Source of the DNA: Eriocheir sinensis
Lineage: Eukaryota > Arthropoda > Malacostraca > Decapoda > Varunidae
NCBI RefSeq assembly: GCF_024679095.1
Contig: NC_066568.1
Coordinates: forward strand, 392,362 to 456,361
Length of the DNA: 64,000 nucleotides
Reading direction: 5' to 3'
The position numbers and the translations under genes are program-made. Within the stretch, counting starts at the first letter, position 1. The number at the start of each line of letters is the position of its first letter. Positions 33,301 to 45,778 of this stretch are shown in pieces. The notes under the pieces are model-generated. The model was not told where the DNA came from. It did no database searches and saw only the letters and a list, made by a program, of their open reading frames with translations.

Positions 33301-34584
33301 GTGATTGGATTCAGAATCTGTCTAGTGAAGACCTTGATGATGTTCAACCCTTGAACCAAGGAGAAAACCGTCAAAGTGGATTTCCTATGGATTGGGCAAG
33401 TAAGTTGAAAAGTTTTTGTGCACTGAGTAGTACTCAAGTGTTTTAAACACTGAACAGTGTAGTGCTTTTAATTAGGTGTTCCAATTCTTCTTGTATGAAT
33501 ATATTGTAAATGTACTAAGTTATGTTGTCTTAACAGTTTTACATCCTTTCTGGTTGCATTCATTAATGTGATAACAATTTTCGGTAACCTGACATTACAG
33601 TGAGTGTACCAAAGTCCTGCTGTCTTTCACTTAGTGGCACCACTCATCATCACCTGCAGGTTCCAAAGATTACACAAGTGTCCTATACCATGTACTTACA
33701 GCATCATGCCTGATTGTAATTTACAATGCTATGATTTTCACAATGTATACTGTAAATACTTTTTTTTAATCTGTCCAAAAGTATAAAAATTAATAGAGAT
33801 GTAGCAACAATGTAACATGCCAGGGCTTTGGAAAGTATTACAATACTGAAAGTCTAAATATTATTGTTCAGCTTCCATGTAATTACTGCAAAAATCATTA
33901 TCAATAGATTATTATTGGATTTGTGTTGTGATTTGTAAAGGAGTTATGATATTAAGTTAATAAATTATTAGCATTAATCTGTATAATATAGGTACTACTT
34001 CATATAAATATTTGGTGGAGAGTGGATTGTTGATTTGTGTGGGTATGTGTAAGTAGGAAGATTCAATGAGTAAGAGTGTAGCTCTAAATAATTTCCACAC
34101 CATAATTAATATGGTTCACTCACTCAGATTCACCACATTTGGACAACAATATCTGAGGAGGATTGAAATATTGCCTGTTCTAAAATTCCAAGTGTATGTT
34201 AGAACTTCTTTTCCTCACTATTTTTTCCAGAATTCCAGAGGCGAGTCATTCATTTGTTGCTGGATATGAGGACCTCTTTGCATACTCTTACTGGCTCTAC
34301 ACCAAGTGACAATGATATATCAATTCAACAGCTGGACTCTATGGAGGATGCAGAGGCATTTGAAAATGAATTGTGAACACCCTCTTTTTGCAAAGAAATG
34401 ACAGAAAAATTTGTCCACATAGGTGGAATTTCAGTGAAGGATATGATATCAAAGGTATTGTGCAGCATTATGTCGAAGAAGTTGATGTGTAAATACAACA
34501 TGTATGGACAACGGGGCAAAGTAGCTTTTAAAAATACAAGATTGTGAAGTGTCATCACAGACTGTTATGAAGAAATTCAGAGAT

Positions 34585-35383
34585 GTGAGTTTAACAGAAA
34601 TACACATGATTGCAACACAATTGTGTAATGTCCCAAAAATGAAGTAAAGTGGAAACTAAATCATGTAGGGTAGTGGGCAAATAGTGATGCTGGGTCAGGG
34701 GATACCATAAAATCGGGTAACTTCAGACATTTTTTAAGGTTTTGGCCTATAAATTCTTGTAGAACTACACTATTTGAAACCTGTCCTTACTGTGAAAACT
34801 GTTCTATGATCTGTCCAACAGTTTGGTTAGACTCAGGAAAACTGTTGATACCCACATTTTTATTCCAGGTACGGTGTGCAAAAAAATGTAGCAACAAGAT
34901 GTGTATTCTCAAAGCATGAACAGAAATTTGTATTAGTAATTAAGAGCCACACCTGTAATATCAAGGCATACTGTGTAGAACAGTCCTTGAGTTAGGGCTG
35001 AGGAGGTAAAACTAAAATCTGAAATCTGACTCCTTTATTTTGAAATAACTGCCACAAAATGGTTGTCGATAATGAAACTGGCTTTATAATGCTACCAAGA
35101 ACTCAGCTGGAGTCGGAGTCATGGTAACTTTACTGCCTCCTGCCTCCTTTCACCCACTATTGCTGTGACTTGACTACAGGCCTGCCATGAATAACAGCAA
35201 ATTGTGAAAATGATGTACAGTATTGTATTGTGGCTTTTCTTTCTCCTGATGGATATTAAATTTTACATAGTATTATATTGTATTGTGGCTTTTCTTTCTC
35301 CTGATGGATATTAAATTTTACATAGTATTATATTATGTCTCATTGCAATACATACTGCAATGCTGTAGTGCTTTATGTTAATT
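34585..35383. other. Spacer with a 54-bp tandem duplication
   Basis: TATTGTATTGTGGCTTTTCT to ATAGTATTATA is present twice head to tail (about 35221-35274 and 35275-35332). No coding frame. Confidence 0.6.
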
Positions 35384-35762
35384 TTCTGTATTGATTATTT
35401 TCTTGTTTATCAGCAATGCATACCCTATATTGTTTAAAGATGTAAATGTCATTGTAGGATGTGTGTATTTGCATTCCTAAAATCCTGTGCTTTGTATAGA
35501 AAGATATACATTCACTTCAAGATATTCATGTATGTATTCCTTGTACTACCATCATAGTATAGTGCCATACTATATTATGCGTTGTAGTACTTATAAGGAA
35601 TACATACAAATATCCTGCAGTACATGGATGTATATATTTCTATTCAATACAAGATTTTAAAAATCCAGATATACAAATCCTACCTTGGAATTTATATCTT
35701 TAAATAATATAGGACATGCATTGCCGATAAGCTAGGAAATTATCGTATTAATACAGAAATTA
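35384..35762. repeat. Foldback repeat, about 175-bp arms
   Basis: From TTCTGTATTGATTATTTTCT on the left to CGTATTAATACAGAA on the right, the halves are imperfect reverse complements with the centre near 35573. Examples are GCAATGCATACCCTATATTG against ATATAGGACATGCATTGC. Confidence 0.78.
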
Positions 35763-36775
35763 CCTTGGAAATTACACGAGTAATTCAAGTGTTTTGGTCA
35801 CGTGAAACACTCGTGTTCACGACATGTAAAACTCACGTGAAAATTTCTCGTGAATTTCACGTGTCAAAAACACGTGACTTCCATTTTGCGTTTTAGATCA
35901 GTTTTTCTCGTGATATTCACGTGTCATATTCACGTGAATTTGATCAGATTTATCCGAGTTTTGCCCACTGGGAACTGAGAAGAACAGATATGATGGAAAA
36001 ATGTGGTGTCTCGCTGTAATACACCGCTCAAATCTGCTGATAGCCTAATATTTCCTAGGGATAATAGATGAAAATTTATTTAATAATGGTGACAAGCAAT
36101 AAAGTTCTATTATTTAGCAGATGTCACAAGAGTGTCTCTTCAACTGTATATATTCATTACATTTGTTCATTATTCACACTTATTTAGCAAGCTTCACATT
36201 TATTCATTACATAACATGGCTGATTTCATTATGTGTATGCCGGCCCCTATGCATATACATACATATGAGGCTATCTAGAATAATACGAGAGTTTGACCAA
36301 GAAGGCATAACAAGTGAATAATGGTGACATGTATTAAAGTCCTCCCTTCTCCTTTATTGTGCGTTTTGCAACAATAAACATTCAGTCAATCAAACTGACA
36401 TTCTCAGCAGGACGTTTACTGTCAGCAGGTGAAGTGAGTTCATGTCATTCAAAGTCTTCTAATTGTTTTCTCATATTACCATTGAAGCCGTGCAACGTGT
36501 TGCTGTATAGTGTGATATTTTTTTTACATCCATTTAAAGAAAAAATATAACCAATTGAGGGCAAGAATTTGTACTATTTACTATTTAATGTCATTGGTAA
36601 GCCCCATTGGGGAGCCCCCACGGCTACCAGAGCTCCGTTACCAGAGGTTCCAATCTCTGGTACTGATACAAACAAACAGCGCCGCGAAAGGCGACTGTGA
36701 AAGTGGATTTCTTGTTGGTAGCGGCTCATCGGTAACGATCAAAACAAACAAACGTGACTGTGAAAGCGGCCCTAA

Positions 36776-37400
36776 TTAATAATTTAGATTTTTTTTTTTA
36801 CTTTAATTAAGTACCGTGCACATCACTAATTTCGCCCGATTTTGAGAATTGGTGGCTACAGTTTTCTTGGCAAGCATTCTGATATAATAGTTAAAAGCAC
36901 ACAATACAAATGTGTTATCACATAATGAATGTCTCAGGAATTCGAAAATATACAACACAATGCTGTACTGTCAATGAAATGCACATAAAAAAAAAAAGGC
37001 AAGTGGTGTCAGCTGTTGTTTTCTGCGCAGTCAAGCAATGCACCCGCACCACCACAAGTATGTTCAGGCGATGACAATTTTTTCATGTAACACAGCGTCT
37101 TCCCATCATGATTCAGTGCCTGTCTGGCAGCCGAGGAGTTAAGGTACGTGTCATCTGTCTTTGATCACGATATTGTTTGCCAAATTTTGTTTATTTAAAT
37201 TTACTGAAATGGCAAAATAAATGATACTATATGTAAGAAATTGGCGAAATTGATGATGCTGGCGAAATAAATGGCAAAATTAATGCATTTTATGCTTTTC
37301 ACCAAATTACCTAAGAACTCAGGTTGTCATGATGCCTTCTATTAAAAAATTTAATCATGTTTCTCTTCTAGCTTACAATCGTGCCTAATCCCTAGAGGCC
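36776..37400. other. AT-rich spacer
   Basis: No gene recognised. GGCGAAAT/GGCAAAAT words repeat at 37210-37285. Confidence 0.4.
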
Positions 37401-38360
37401 ATCTCAGCCAATAAGAGTAGGCAAAAAACACTCCCAATGGTCTCCAGAGGGCATGCAATGTGCCCTCAAAGCATGCAGGGAGGATCAAGTTACTCCTTCT
37501 GAGGCTGCCAGGACTTTTAACGTACCAAGGAAGACACTGACTGACAGGTTACATGGCTAAGTTAGTGATGATTGCAAGGCAGGGAGGAAAAGGGCTTTGA
37601 CACCAGGACAGGAGAGAGACTTGTGCAACTATATTGGCTACATGGCTGGGAGGGGATTTCCTCTGACTATTAATAAAATTTTGATGCTTGCTTGGTGTAT
37701 AGATAAAATAAATAGAAGTGTTTGGATTATCAGGTCCTTGTGAAGGATGGCAGAGGTCATTTTGGCACAAACATCCCGTTGCCACCAAGATGAGACGACC
37801 TGACAGGATGGACAGAGGGAGGGCACTCTACTCTACAGTTGACATTATCAGGGACTACTTTCAGCTTCTTAATTAAGGAACATCTAAATAAGGGTGGATA
37901 TTTAGAGAGACCTCAAGATATCTACAATTGTGATGAAAGCATTGTAGATTTAAATAAATGTACACAGAGGGTAGTTACTCCCAAAAGAATGAAGCATGCT
38001 CACTCTAGGGATGTTGCCTCATCAGAACACATAAGTATTCATTGCTGTGTGTCAGCAGCTGGACATGCCATACCACCCTTCATGATATTCAAGAATTCTT
38101 TTCCAGGAGGCAAGTATGCAAAGGATGGGCCTGATGGTTGCCTTTATGGTAAGCAAGAATCTGGCTTTATGGATTGTGATCTCTTTTTCACATGGTTTCA
38201 GCAACTATTCCTACCTCATACTCGTCCCACAGCTGAACGGCCAGTCCTGCTTTTGTTAGATGGGCATATTTCTCACTGTTCCCCACAGGTTATTGAACTG
38301 ACTTGTAAAAATAATGTTACACTATTTGCTCTTGACCCACACACTACTCATATTTGTCAG
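37401..38360 (+). pseudogene. Pogo/Tigger-type transposase, decayed, cut by a hAT insertion
   Basis: Order of pieces: a Psq-type helix-turn-helix (WSPEGMQCALKAC then TPSEAARTFNVPRKTL), a linker with LTPGQERDLCNYI and GRGFPLT, a CENP-B-like piece (HPVATKMRRPDRMDRGRA, STVDIIRDYF), then the DDE domain in one open frame from 37839. First catalytic D in IYNCDES (about 37929), second in LLLLDGHISH (about 38260). The domain ends at DPHTTHICQ, just before the expected third D (usually CQPLD), where the hAT element begins at 38361. Upstream parts hold stops (for example TAA after RLHG) and frameshifts. It is a dead relative of Jerky/Tigger-type genes. Confidence 0.82.
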
Positions 38361-38395
38361 CAGTGGCATACCCAGAAAATTGAAGGGGGGGGACA

Positions 38396-38681
<286 letters not shown>

Positions 38682-39199
38682 TCTGTATTATTGCAGTATT
38701 CAGTATTATTGCAAGCGCAGGGATCCTATACAGCTTGAGGATTCGGGTTAGATCGCTAGGGTAAATCTATTATTTTTTATACATACCTGCATTGATGCAT
38801 ACATATACATACATTGTACATTTTAGAAGTTTGTTGGTAGCATATAAGTACAACATAAATCTGGGAGATTTAAATACTCTTAAAAGTACTAATTTTATGT
38901 TACTTGAGCGAACATTACTTTTAAAATCTTCTTCATTTCTGTAATTTGGACTGCAAAAACCTACCCTCGAAACAACACTGCTTACTTTAGAACTACATAT
39001 TCTGATAAAAAAGTAATATACTGGCAAGGAAAAAAAGTTATATTTATATAACATGTATAATCTTCATTTATACAGGCTGGTGCTGTAACATATTTTAACA
39101 AGATACATTGAAACTGGGTCAGGTATTTTATGAATATAAAATTAAAATTAACTAGATGAATTAGATTAGTTACTGTTAACAACAATACATTGAAACTGG

Positions 39200-40010
39200 T
39201 TTACCTCAAATTTAGGCGTCTGTTCTTACGTGCAAATTCATCAAGGGCTTCATGATCAAGATTTGTGTCACAATAGACAAAGTAAGGCCAGTCCATTTAA
39301 ACAACTTTCACTCATTGGGTTCCTAAGGTATGTTTTAAGCAATTTAAGGGCACTAAAGGATCGCTCATTGGTGGAAGTGCTAACAGGTAGGGTTGAAAAA
39401 ATTGCAATAAGGTGAAAAATTTGGATATGTGCCCAATTTTTTGGCACATGCCAATGTCTCAACAACTTGCTTTGACCTCTCATGAGATTCACGACGCTTC
39501 CAATAACTCTGCCCCCGCAGATATTCATCTTCAACGAGATCTGCATCTCCATCAAGAAGTTTTCAATAAAATTCAACTGCCTCCTTCAGTTCACTAAAAT
39601 AAGTATCAACTGAGAGGGAACAAGATTTCCCAACAAAAAACTCCTAATTTGTTCAGATGCAAACCTTTCCCTGAGTTGTGCTATAGCAGTGTCCGAAAAT
39701 GGGAGAAAAGTAGCTCTTCGATAGTACTCCTATGGAGTTGGTGTTGGAGGGTTAGCCTTCATTATGTTTCTGATGACCACTGATTGTTCAAGGCTTCTGG
39801 ATGATATCTAAGTACCTTTCCTCAGCTTGGGCAAAAAGTTGGTTGAACTTATTTCCATCACAATAGGACTGAAATGCATCTATGCAGCTCTGTGTAGCTA
39901 CACTTCCAAGAGCACCCATCAGCTCTTGTTGTGACCCCTGCAGTTTTCTGGCAAGGGTTTAGTGACACTTAGAACTAAGGTGAGCACTTCCAAACTCATG
40001 AGAAAACCTG
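39200..40010 (-). pseudogene. hAT transposase C-terminal part, decayed
   Basis: The minus-strand frame 39576-39268 contains STLPVSTSTNERSFSALKLL and KTYLRNPMSESCLNGLALL, the hAT dimerisation domain seen in ZMYM1/ZNF862-like transposases. A frame shift later, ALDEFARKNRRLNLR is the expected C-terminus. Upstream pieces (ELMGALGSVATQSCIDAFQ, EYLRGQSYWKRRE) lie in other frames. hAT transposases cut and paste DNA with 8-bp target duplications, which matches the flanks. Multiple shifts and stops make this copy inactive. Confidence 0.8.
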
Positions 40011-40850
40011 GGTCACTTATTGCTTTAGATCAGGCTTGGCTGCTGATTCTTCACCTACGTGTTTTGCAGTAATTATTCTTAATCATTATTTCATTATTTA
40101 CCCACCTGATTAACTGAATTATCCGGGGCATCAGCCGAGTCAGTGGTGACTTTCTTACACCAGATAGAGTACGTACGTGAAGCGTTTTCTGGCGTTTTGT
40201 GACCAAGGAGGAAATATGTAAAGGATGGAAAGGCACAAATCCTAAGCCTGCGGGAATTCAAGAAATGACACACGCTATAGTAAAAAAGTACTACATAAAC
40301 AGAAAATGAAGTCTATCAATCATAATTTTCAGAAATTTGGAATTTGTGGTCAGAAAAATATACGGATAACATGAATAGGCTACGGCCATGCGAGCCTACG
40401 TCGTCAATGAATGTTTCTCAAAATAGATCACCTGCTCTTATTCAACTCAGCAGCTCCATTGTTGAAGTGCTGAACACACAATAGTCACTCAGCCACTCTA
40501 CACTGTCCACTGTCAAGCACAAAACGGTCATTAAAGGTGGTAATATAGCGGCAAAGGTCGACCTTACAGGTCCCATACGCGTGTTGCGTCGCCTGCCACG
40601 CTCCCCGTCATAATACAGAAGCACATTACATACTCACCACTGTCACCAGACAAGTTCACTTGGTGCCTCTACAGTATAGTTATATAGTCCTCCAATCACT
40701 TTGACAGCACCTTACACCTAAAATCAAGTAAATACGAGAGGCAAGAAGGAGAGAAGGCACACTTACGACTTTCGTGCTCTCTCTCTCTCTCTCTGCCAGA
40801 GCCATCCCAATCTCATATTCCTCTTCTTCCTGTCTCCCCGCTCCCGCCAC

Positions 40851-40884
40851 AAACGGCGGAGAGGTGTTTACCTCTCCGCCGTTT
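40851..40884. repeat. Perfect hairpin, 15-bp stem
   Basis: AAACGGCGGAGAGGT, a 4-base loop GTTT, then the exact complement. It lies inside the hAT element, so it may be a structural or subterminal motif. It is not a bacterial terminator in this context. Confidence 0.85.
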
Positions 40885-41047
40885 TCAGTTGACAGCTTGA
40901 CATCGCACTCTTCACACAATTTTATGAACCTATCATTTAACATCTTACTTTTTTTTCACTCAGAGCACACCTTATATCCTACCATTAACTCAAAACCAAA
41001 CCAAAGGGGAAATAACTCGGTCAGTCGATGCCACTGAGCTCTCAACT

Positions 41048-41050
<3 letters not shown>

Positions 41051-41091
<41 letters not shown>
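41051..41091. repeat. (CA)n microsatellite
   Basis: About 20 CA units. Confidence 0.93.
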
Positions 41092-41779
41092 TCGTAATCG
41101 TAATACTAATATACATATTCCTATTATTTTCCTGTAACATTTATTTATTCATTATTATTTTTCTTTGCAAAAGGGGGGGAGGCCATGGCCCCATGGCCCC
41201 CCCCCCCCTCGGTACGCCACTGTTTGCCATCAATAACTTCTTAAAAGTTTTCTTTTCTTTTTTTTAATCTGCCCTTGTGAGGATGAACTTTATAGATCTG
41301 AGAGTGCTGTACTTCAATTCAAGCTGTGAGGATAATTCTTTAATCCTATGTTATTGAGCATCATCATGTCTTTTAGTTTACTCAAAATGTTTTCTTTATT
41401 TTCAATTATTTCATGCTTCATTATTTTTGCTATAAAATTTAGCATGACAATATATATATATTTTTTTTTTAATAAGAGGATACCATTACATTTGTCTCAT
41501 GTGTTTCTATATGGTATATTTCCAAATCTATTGATAATTTGTTGAGATAATTTTGTAGAGTTTTTATAAATTAATCCCTGTAATCCAAGATGCATGTTGG
41601 TAGCATTAATTGCCAGCAGTACTTTCTCTCCCTTAACATACCTCATTTACTGTACACATATAAAACTTACTTAATTATCTAACAGCCTCCTTACATATAT
41701 CTACCAACATTTCAGTCTAATCCGTGGTCTTTAAAATCATTTAAATCCCGAGTTTAAGCCAGCATTTTTAAATACCGTG

Positions 41780-43250
41780 CCCCCGTTCTTTCTCTACTCC
41801 CCATGCTAAAAAGCCTTGGTTTAATCATGCTTGTTCTCATGCAATTAAAGATAGAGAGGCAGCTCACTAAAGGAACCAGAGCCTTCGCACTCCTACTAAC
41901 CATGAACTTTACATTTCAGCCTAGAATCGTGCCAAATCTATTCTCCGACTTACCAAAACATCTTTCATCAACAGAAAATGTCAACACCTTGCTTTTTCCA
42001 ATTCTTCCCGTGACTTCTGGCACCTAGCCAAAAATATCTCCACCAATTTCACTTCCTCTTTCCCTCCTCTCCTTCACCCTGACAAGAGCACTGCCGTCTC
42101 GTCTATCTCTAAGGCTGAACTCTTCGCTCAAACTTTCTGTAAGAACTCCACCCTGGACGATTCTGGACATATTCCTCCTACTCATACCCCCTCTGACTCC
42201 TTTAAGCCTGCTATTAAGATTCTTCATAATGATGTTTTAAATGCCCTCTCTGGCCTCAACTCTCAGAAGGTTTATGTGTAGTGCGGCGACGGCCTGATGA
42301 ACGAGCCTCCCATAACCCACTTAGCCAGTGGGGTACCTCTTTGGCCGACTCGGTAAGGAGTGGCTCTCCCGTCACGCTGGTTGCGGGTTCAATCCCAGGA
42401 GGAGTGGCTCTCCCGTCACGCTGGTCGCGGGTTCAATCCCAGGCAGCCGGGGAATACCCTCACTTTGTCTTGATTAATTTCTCGTGTTATTTCGATACAC
42501 GCAGAGGCCGTGTTGAGAAATAGGAAGGATGGAAAAATAAGCTCGTCGGGGCATTACATATGGACCTGATGGAGATGATTGTCCATAAAAACTGTGCTTC
42601 CGTGCTGACACCCTGCCTGGTCAAACTCTTTCATCTCTGCTTATCAACTTTCCTTCCTGCTGGAAGTATGCCTTTGTACAGTCTGTGCCTAAGAAGGGTG
42701 ATCGTTCCAATCCCTCAAACTACCGCCCCAAAGCTTTACTTTCCTGTCTATCTAAAGCTTTTGAATCAATCCTTAACCGGAAGATTCAAAAGCACCTTTC
42801 CACTTCTAACCTTCTATCTGATCGCCAGTATGGATTCCGCAAGGGGCGTTCTACTGGCGATCTTCTTGCACTCTAAAGTGACTCTTGGTCATCCTCTCTT
42901 AGCCGTTTAGGTGAAACTTTTTCAGTTGCGCTGGACATATCGAAAGCCTTCGATAGAGTCTGGCACCAGTCTTTGCTTTCTAAACTGCCCTCTTTCAGAT
43001 TCTATCCCTCTCTCTGTTCCTTTATCTCCAGTTTCCTTTCCGGCCGTTCTATCTCTGTGGTGGTATACGGTCACTGTTCTTCCCCTAAACCTATCAACAA
43101 TGGTGTTCCACAGGGCTCTGTCCTATCACCCACTCTCTTCCTGTTATTCATCAATGATCTGCTTTCCATAACTAACTGTCCTGTCCACTCATACACCGAC
43201 GACCCCACTCTGCATTTTTCAACTTCTTTCAATAGAAGGACCTAAATTGC
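41780..43250 (+). pseudogene. Jockey-like LINE, copy 1, interrupted by a SINE
   Basis: Pieces in order: the region after the endonuclease (LGLIM, IERQLTKGTRAF), the fingers/palm region with PKKGDRSNPSNYRPKALLSCL and DRQYGFRKGRSTGDLLAL, NNGVPQGSVLSPTLFLLFIN, and the catalytic box region HSYTDDPTLHFSTSF. The active-site box is Y-T-D-D instead of the Y-A-D-D in copy 2. A family B SINE lies at 42277-42558, and frames change several times. The sequence ends abruptly after FNRRT at 43245, so the 3' half is missing. Confidence 0.82.
42277..42558 (+). mobile_element. tRNA-headed SINE, family B, copy 3, with internal duplication
   Basis: Same ends as copies 1 and 2. The segment GGAGTGGCTCTCCCGTCACG to CCCAGG, which carries the B box, is present twice in tandem (42356-42441). 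It is flanked by TATG at 42273-42276 and 42559-42562, a short target duplication. It splits a LINE word that reads AAGGCTTATGGACCTGATGG in the other copy. Confidence 0.88.
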
Positions 43251-43274
43251 GCCCTTTCAAAGATTCACGAGATC

Positions 43275-43455
43275 TGGGGGGGGGGGGTATCATTCCTGTG
43301 AACCCTACTACTAGCCTACTTATTATAATGATACTAATAACAATACTACTGCTACTACTACTAACACTTTTACTACTACTACTACTACTACTAAAACGTT
43401 TACTACTACTACTACTACTAAAACTTTTACTACTACTACTAATAATAATAATAAC
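43275..43455. repeat. (ACT)n and (AAT)n microsatellites
   Basis: Imperfect ACT repeats interspersed with AAAACTTTT-like words, then AATAATAA. Confidence 0.88.
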
Positions 43456-43889
43456 AAGACATGTTGCGATTACTTATGTTATGTAATCGATTACGATTAC
43501 GGTTACTTCATATTTTCACGATTACGATTACAATAAAATTAGGTGTAATCGATTACGATTACATGATGTATTAATCGTGATTACAATCGTGATTACAGGA
43601 AGGACTGAAAGGTGAACTTGCAAATTTCATACACATGTACCATACTAAATATTAAATTGGTTGAATTACTACACATATTTAGAATATACATACTTGCTGT
43701 GCGAGAAACTATTAGCTAAAACTTTGCTAATGTAATCACAAAAGTAATCACAATTACAATTACATTATTAATGTATTCAATAACGATTACTTAGCAAAAA
43801 ACAAGAGGGTAATCGATTACAATTATGATTACTTGAAAACTGTAATCGATTGTAACTGATTACGATTACAGATTACAATTACCCCATGT
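43456..43889. mobile_element. Non-autonomous hAT-like element rich in GTAATCGATTAC
   Basis: The left end CAAGACATG and the right end CATGTCT form short TIRs. Both subterminal regions are packed with GATTAC/GTAATC words, several as the palindrome GTAATCGATTAC. The flanks are AATAATAA on both sides, which would fit an 8-bp TSD but lies in (AAT)n, so it proves little. No coding. Confidence 0.55.
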
Positions 43890-43890
43890 C

Positions 43891-43928
<38 letters not shown>

Positions 43929-44137
43929 GAAATAATAAACATACAAAGTAAATAAAAGATATTGCGAACTTTATCGTATTTGTATTTGTAAAAAAGCAAA
44001 AAAAAAATAAAAAATGCTCACCAAGCGGCGCCAGATGGATTTGGTGAATTGAAATTTTGCTTTCTTCCTTTAGTATGTAACTCTAACAGATCTAACCTTT
44101 AATTGCAATGCTAGCAAATATTATGTGAATATTAAAC

Positions 44138-44141
<4 letters not shown>

Positions 44142-44216
<75 letters not shown>
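44142..44216. repeat. (TA)n microsatellite
   Basis: About 75 bp with one C interruption. Confidence 0.95.
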
Positions 44217-44220
<4 letters not shown>

Positions 44221-44570
44221 ACCACCTCAAACTATTACAGGTGTCTGTAATTTTTGTTAAGACCATTATATTTTACTGTTGTAATATAATCATTCATAAA
44301 TTCAAAGTGGACAATGAAGTTTCATTATCACCAATAATAAATATATTAGGTGACTAATATTGTTATACTCTTCCAGATTCTTACTTAGTATGATTTACAA
44401 GTGACATGCAAAAGTAATTTGTAGCATGGTATAATTTTTCATGCAAATTTAATTTTTATTGGTTTAGTTAAGTAACTATAGTATACTATATTTAGAATTA
44501 TAGTTATAATTTCAGTCGTTGCAATACATTTATTTTTTATGTCCTTGTGTATACGTGGTGCTGTAGTATT

Positions 44571-44574
<4 letters not shown>
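44217..44574. other. AT-rich spacer
   Basis: Nothing recognised. Confidence 0.4.

Positions 44575-44665
<91 letters not shown>
44575..44665. repeat. (TA)n then (TG)n compound microsatellite
   Basis: TA 44575-44637 followed by TG 44638-44665. Confidence 0.95.
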
Positions 44666-44667
<2 letters not shown>

Positions 44668-44729
44668 GCCAGTGTGGCTTGTGGTAAAGGTGAAGGGGGA
44701 AGTGGGTGAGTGGGGGCTGGGGCTAGCAT

Positions 44730-44818
44730 ATTATATGATCAGCATATGGGCGGCATATGATCGGCGTATGGGAGGCATATGATCGGCGTATGGGAGGCAT
44801 ATGATCGGCATACTACGT
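44730..44818. repeat. 22-bp minisatellite, about 4 copies
   Basis: Unit CATATGATCGGCGTATGGGAGG, with the first copy variant (ATCAGCATATGGGCGG). CATATG is palindromic. Confidence 0.85.
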
Positions 44819-45682
44819 CGGGCCTCCGTTATGACGATGAGCAAAAATGACATCGGGCAGACGGCGCTTTGCACCGTCGGGCCGCCGCAACGTACAACAC
44901 ATGACGGCTAGGGTTATGACAAAAAAAATTTTTGGCGAAATTTGAAATTCCTGCTATGCCATGTGATGAGGTTCTAATCGTTCATTATATAAATCACAAT
45001 TATTGTGGTTTTGCGTGAAAAAGTTTAACAGAAAATTTTTCAGGCATTTTATGCATTTATATAATAATATGTTTATAACTTAGGTTTCAGAAAATTCAAT
45101 TTTGTATACGTGATAATTGATCACAAGAAAACGTTGGATGATGCCACAATATCATCAGTTTGTGATTAGCAGCAAATTGTTCATTAAAATTCATACCAGG
45201 CAAAAAATTTTCATTTCGAGTCATAACCCTAATGACGGCCCGCTGGAAACCCGACGTACGTACTTGTGTTTGCTGGGTCTAACCTAACCTCGAGTTTCAG
45301 ACACGCCCGCACAGCTTGTGAAGGCATGGGCGTGGGAGGTTTACGAGATCTGTCTGCCATGTGCCGAACCATCCACACCGAACCACATGTTACACGTAAT
45401 TTCCGCTTCCCTGACATCATTACCCTCCTGGGCACCTGCACGAAGGCCTATAGAATTCACTATATAATGGACGCGTCATGGAAATGACTATTTACATGGA
45501 TATTACCTGATTAAAGATGACGTCGGCTGTGCCTCCGCGGATTGCAATGTTGAGGTAATGGAGAGGCTGCCTGGATGCGCGCGCACACCAGGGCTGCCAT
45601 CCTCGCAGCAGAGAATTATCGTGCAGTGTACTCAAAATTATCGTATTTACAACCAAATTTTCGTACAGCCGGGAGAGAGGGG

Positions 45683-45696
<14 letters not shown>
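44819..45696. other. Spacer, no gene recognised
   Basis: The sequence CGTCGGGCCTCCGT near its start recurs at 20653 and 20721. TGTTTGCTGGGT at about 45266 resembles the CCCAGCAAACA near 20709 and 670 in inverted form, which suggests another DNA-element terminus. Confidence 0.4.
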
Positions 45697-45756
<60 letters not shown>

Positions 45757-45778
45757 TTTTTTGTGTGTGTGTGTGTAT
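45697..45778. repeat. A-run, (TA)n and (GT)n
   Basis: A-run 45680-45697, TA to 45753, then TTTTTTGTGTGTG. The A-run plus TA may be the tail of a retroposon on the + strand. Confidence 0.9.

Larger units (their letters stand above)
30979..34584 (+). pseudogene. DUF4806-containing gene, five exons, decayed
   Basis: Five segments with good acceptors and GTAAG-type donors: 30979-31175, 31568-31735, 32412-32545, 32883-33399 and 34231-34584. Exon 1 gives VVPSTWIVEG and YWPSK, exon 2 DSYEECEQYQL then an acidic Ser/Asp run and RGRKKRMKKA. This is the usual N-terminus of DUF4806 proteins. Exon 4 holds a 27-bp repeat coding RHDSSD units. Exon 5 has the domain (FQRRVIHLLLDM, then FVHIGGISVKDMI, YGQRGKVAFKN). 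Damage: one surplus base in exon 3, TGA at 33058 and 33237 (both where sister repeats have CGA), a one-base loss between them, and TGA at 34374 and 34545. Function of the family is unknown. Its position inside a TIR-bounded element suggests transposon cargo. Confidence 0.7.

Noticed and set aside
33097..33354. Thr/Val/Asp-rich protein in the alternative frame of the 27-bp repeat
   Set aside because: The splice-consistent frame gives RHDSSD repeats joined to DUF4806 exons. The alternative frame has no exon continuity.
40851..40884. Intrinsic transcription terminator (perfect hairpin)
   Set aside because: No following T-run, eukaryotic context, and located inside a dead hAT element.
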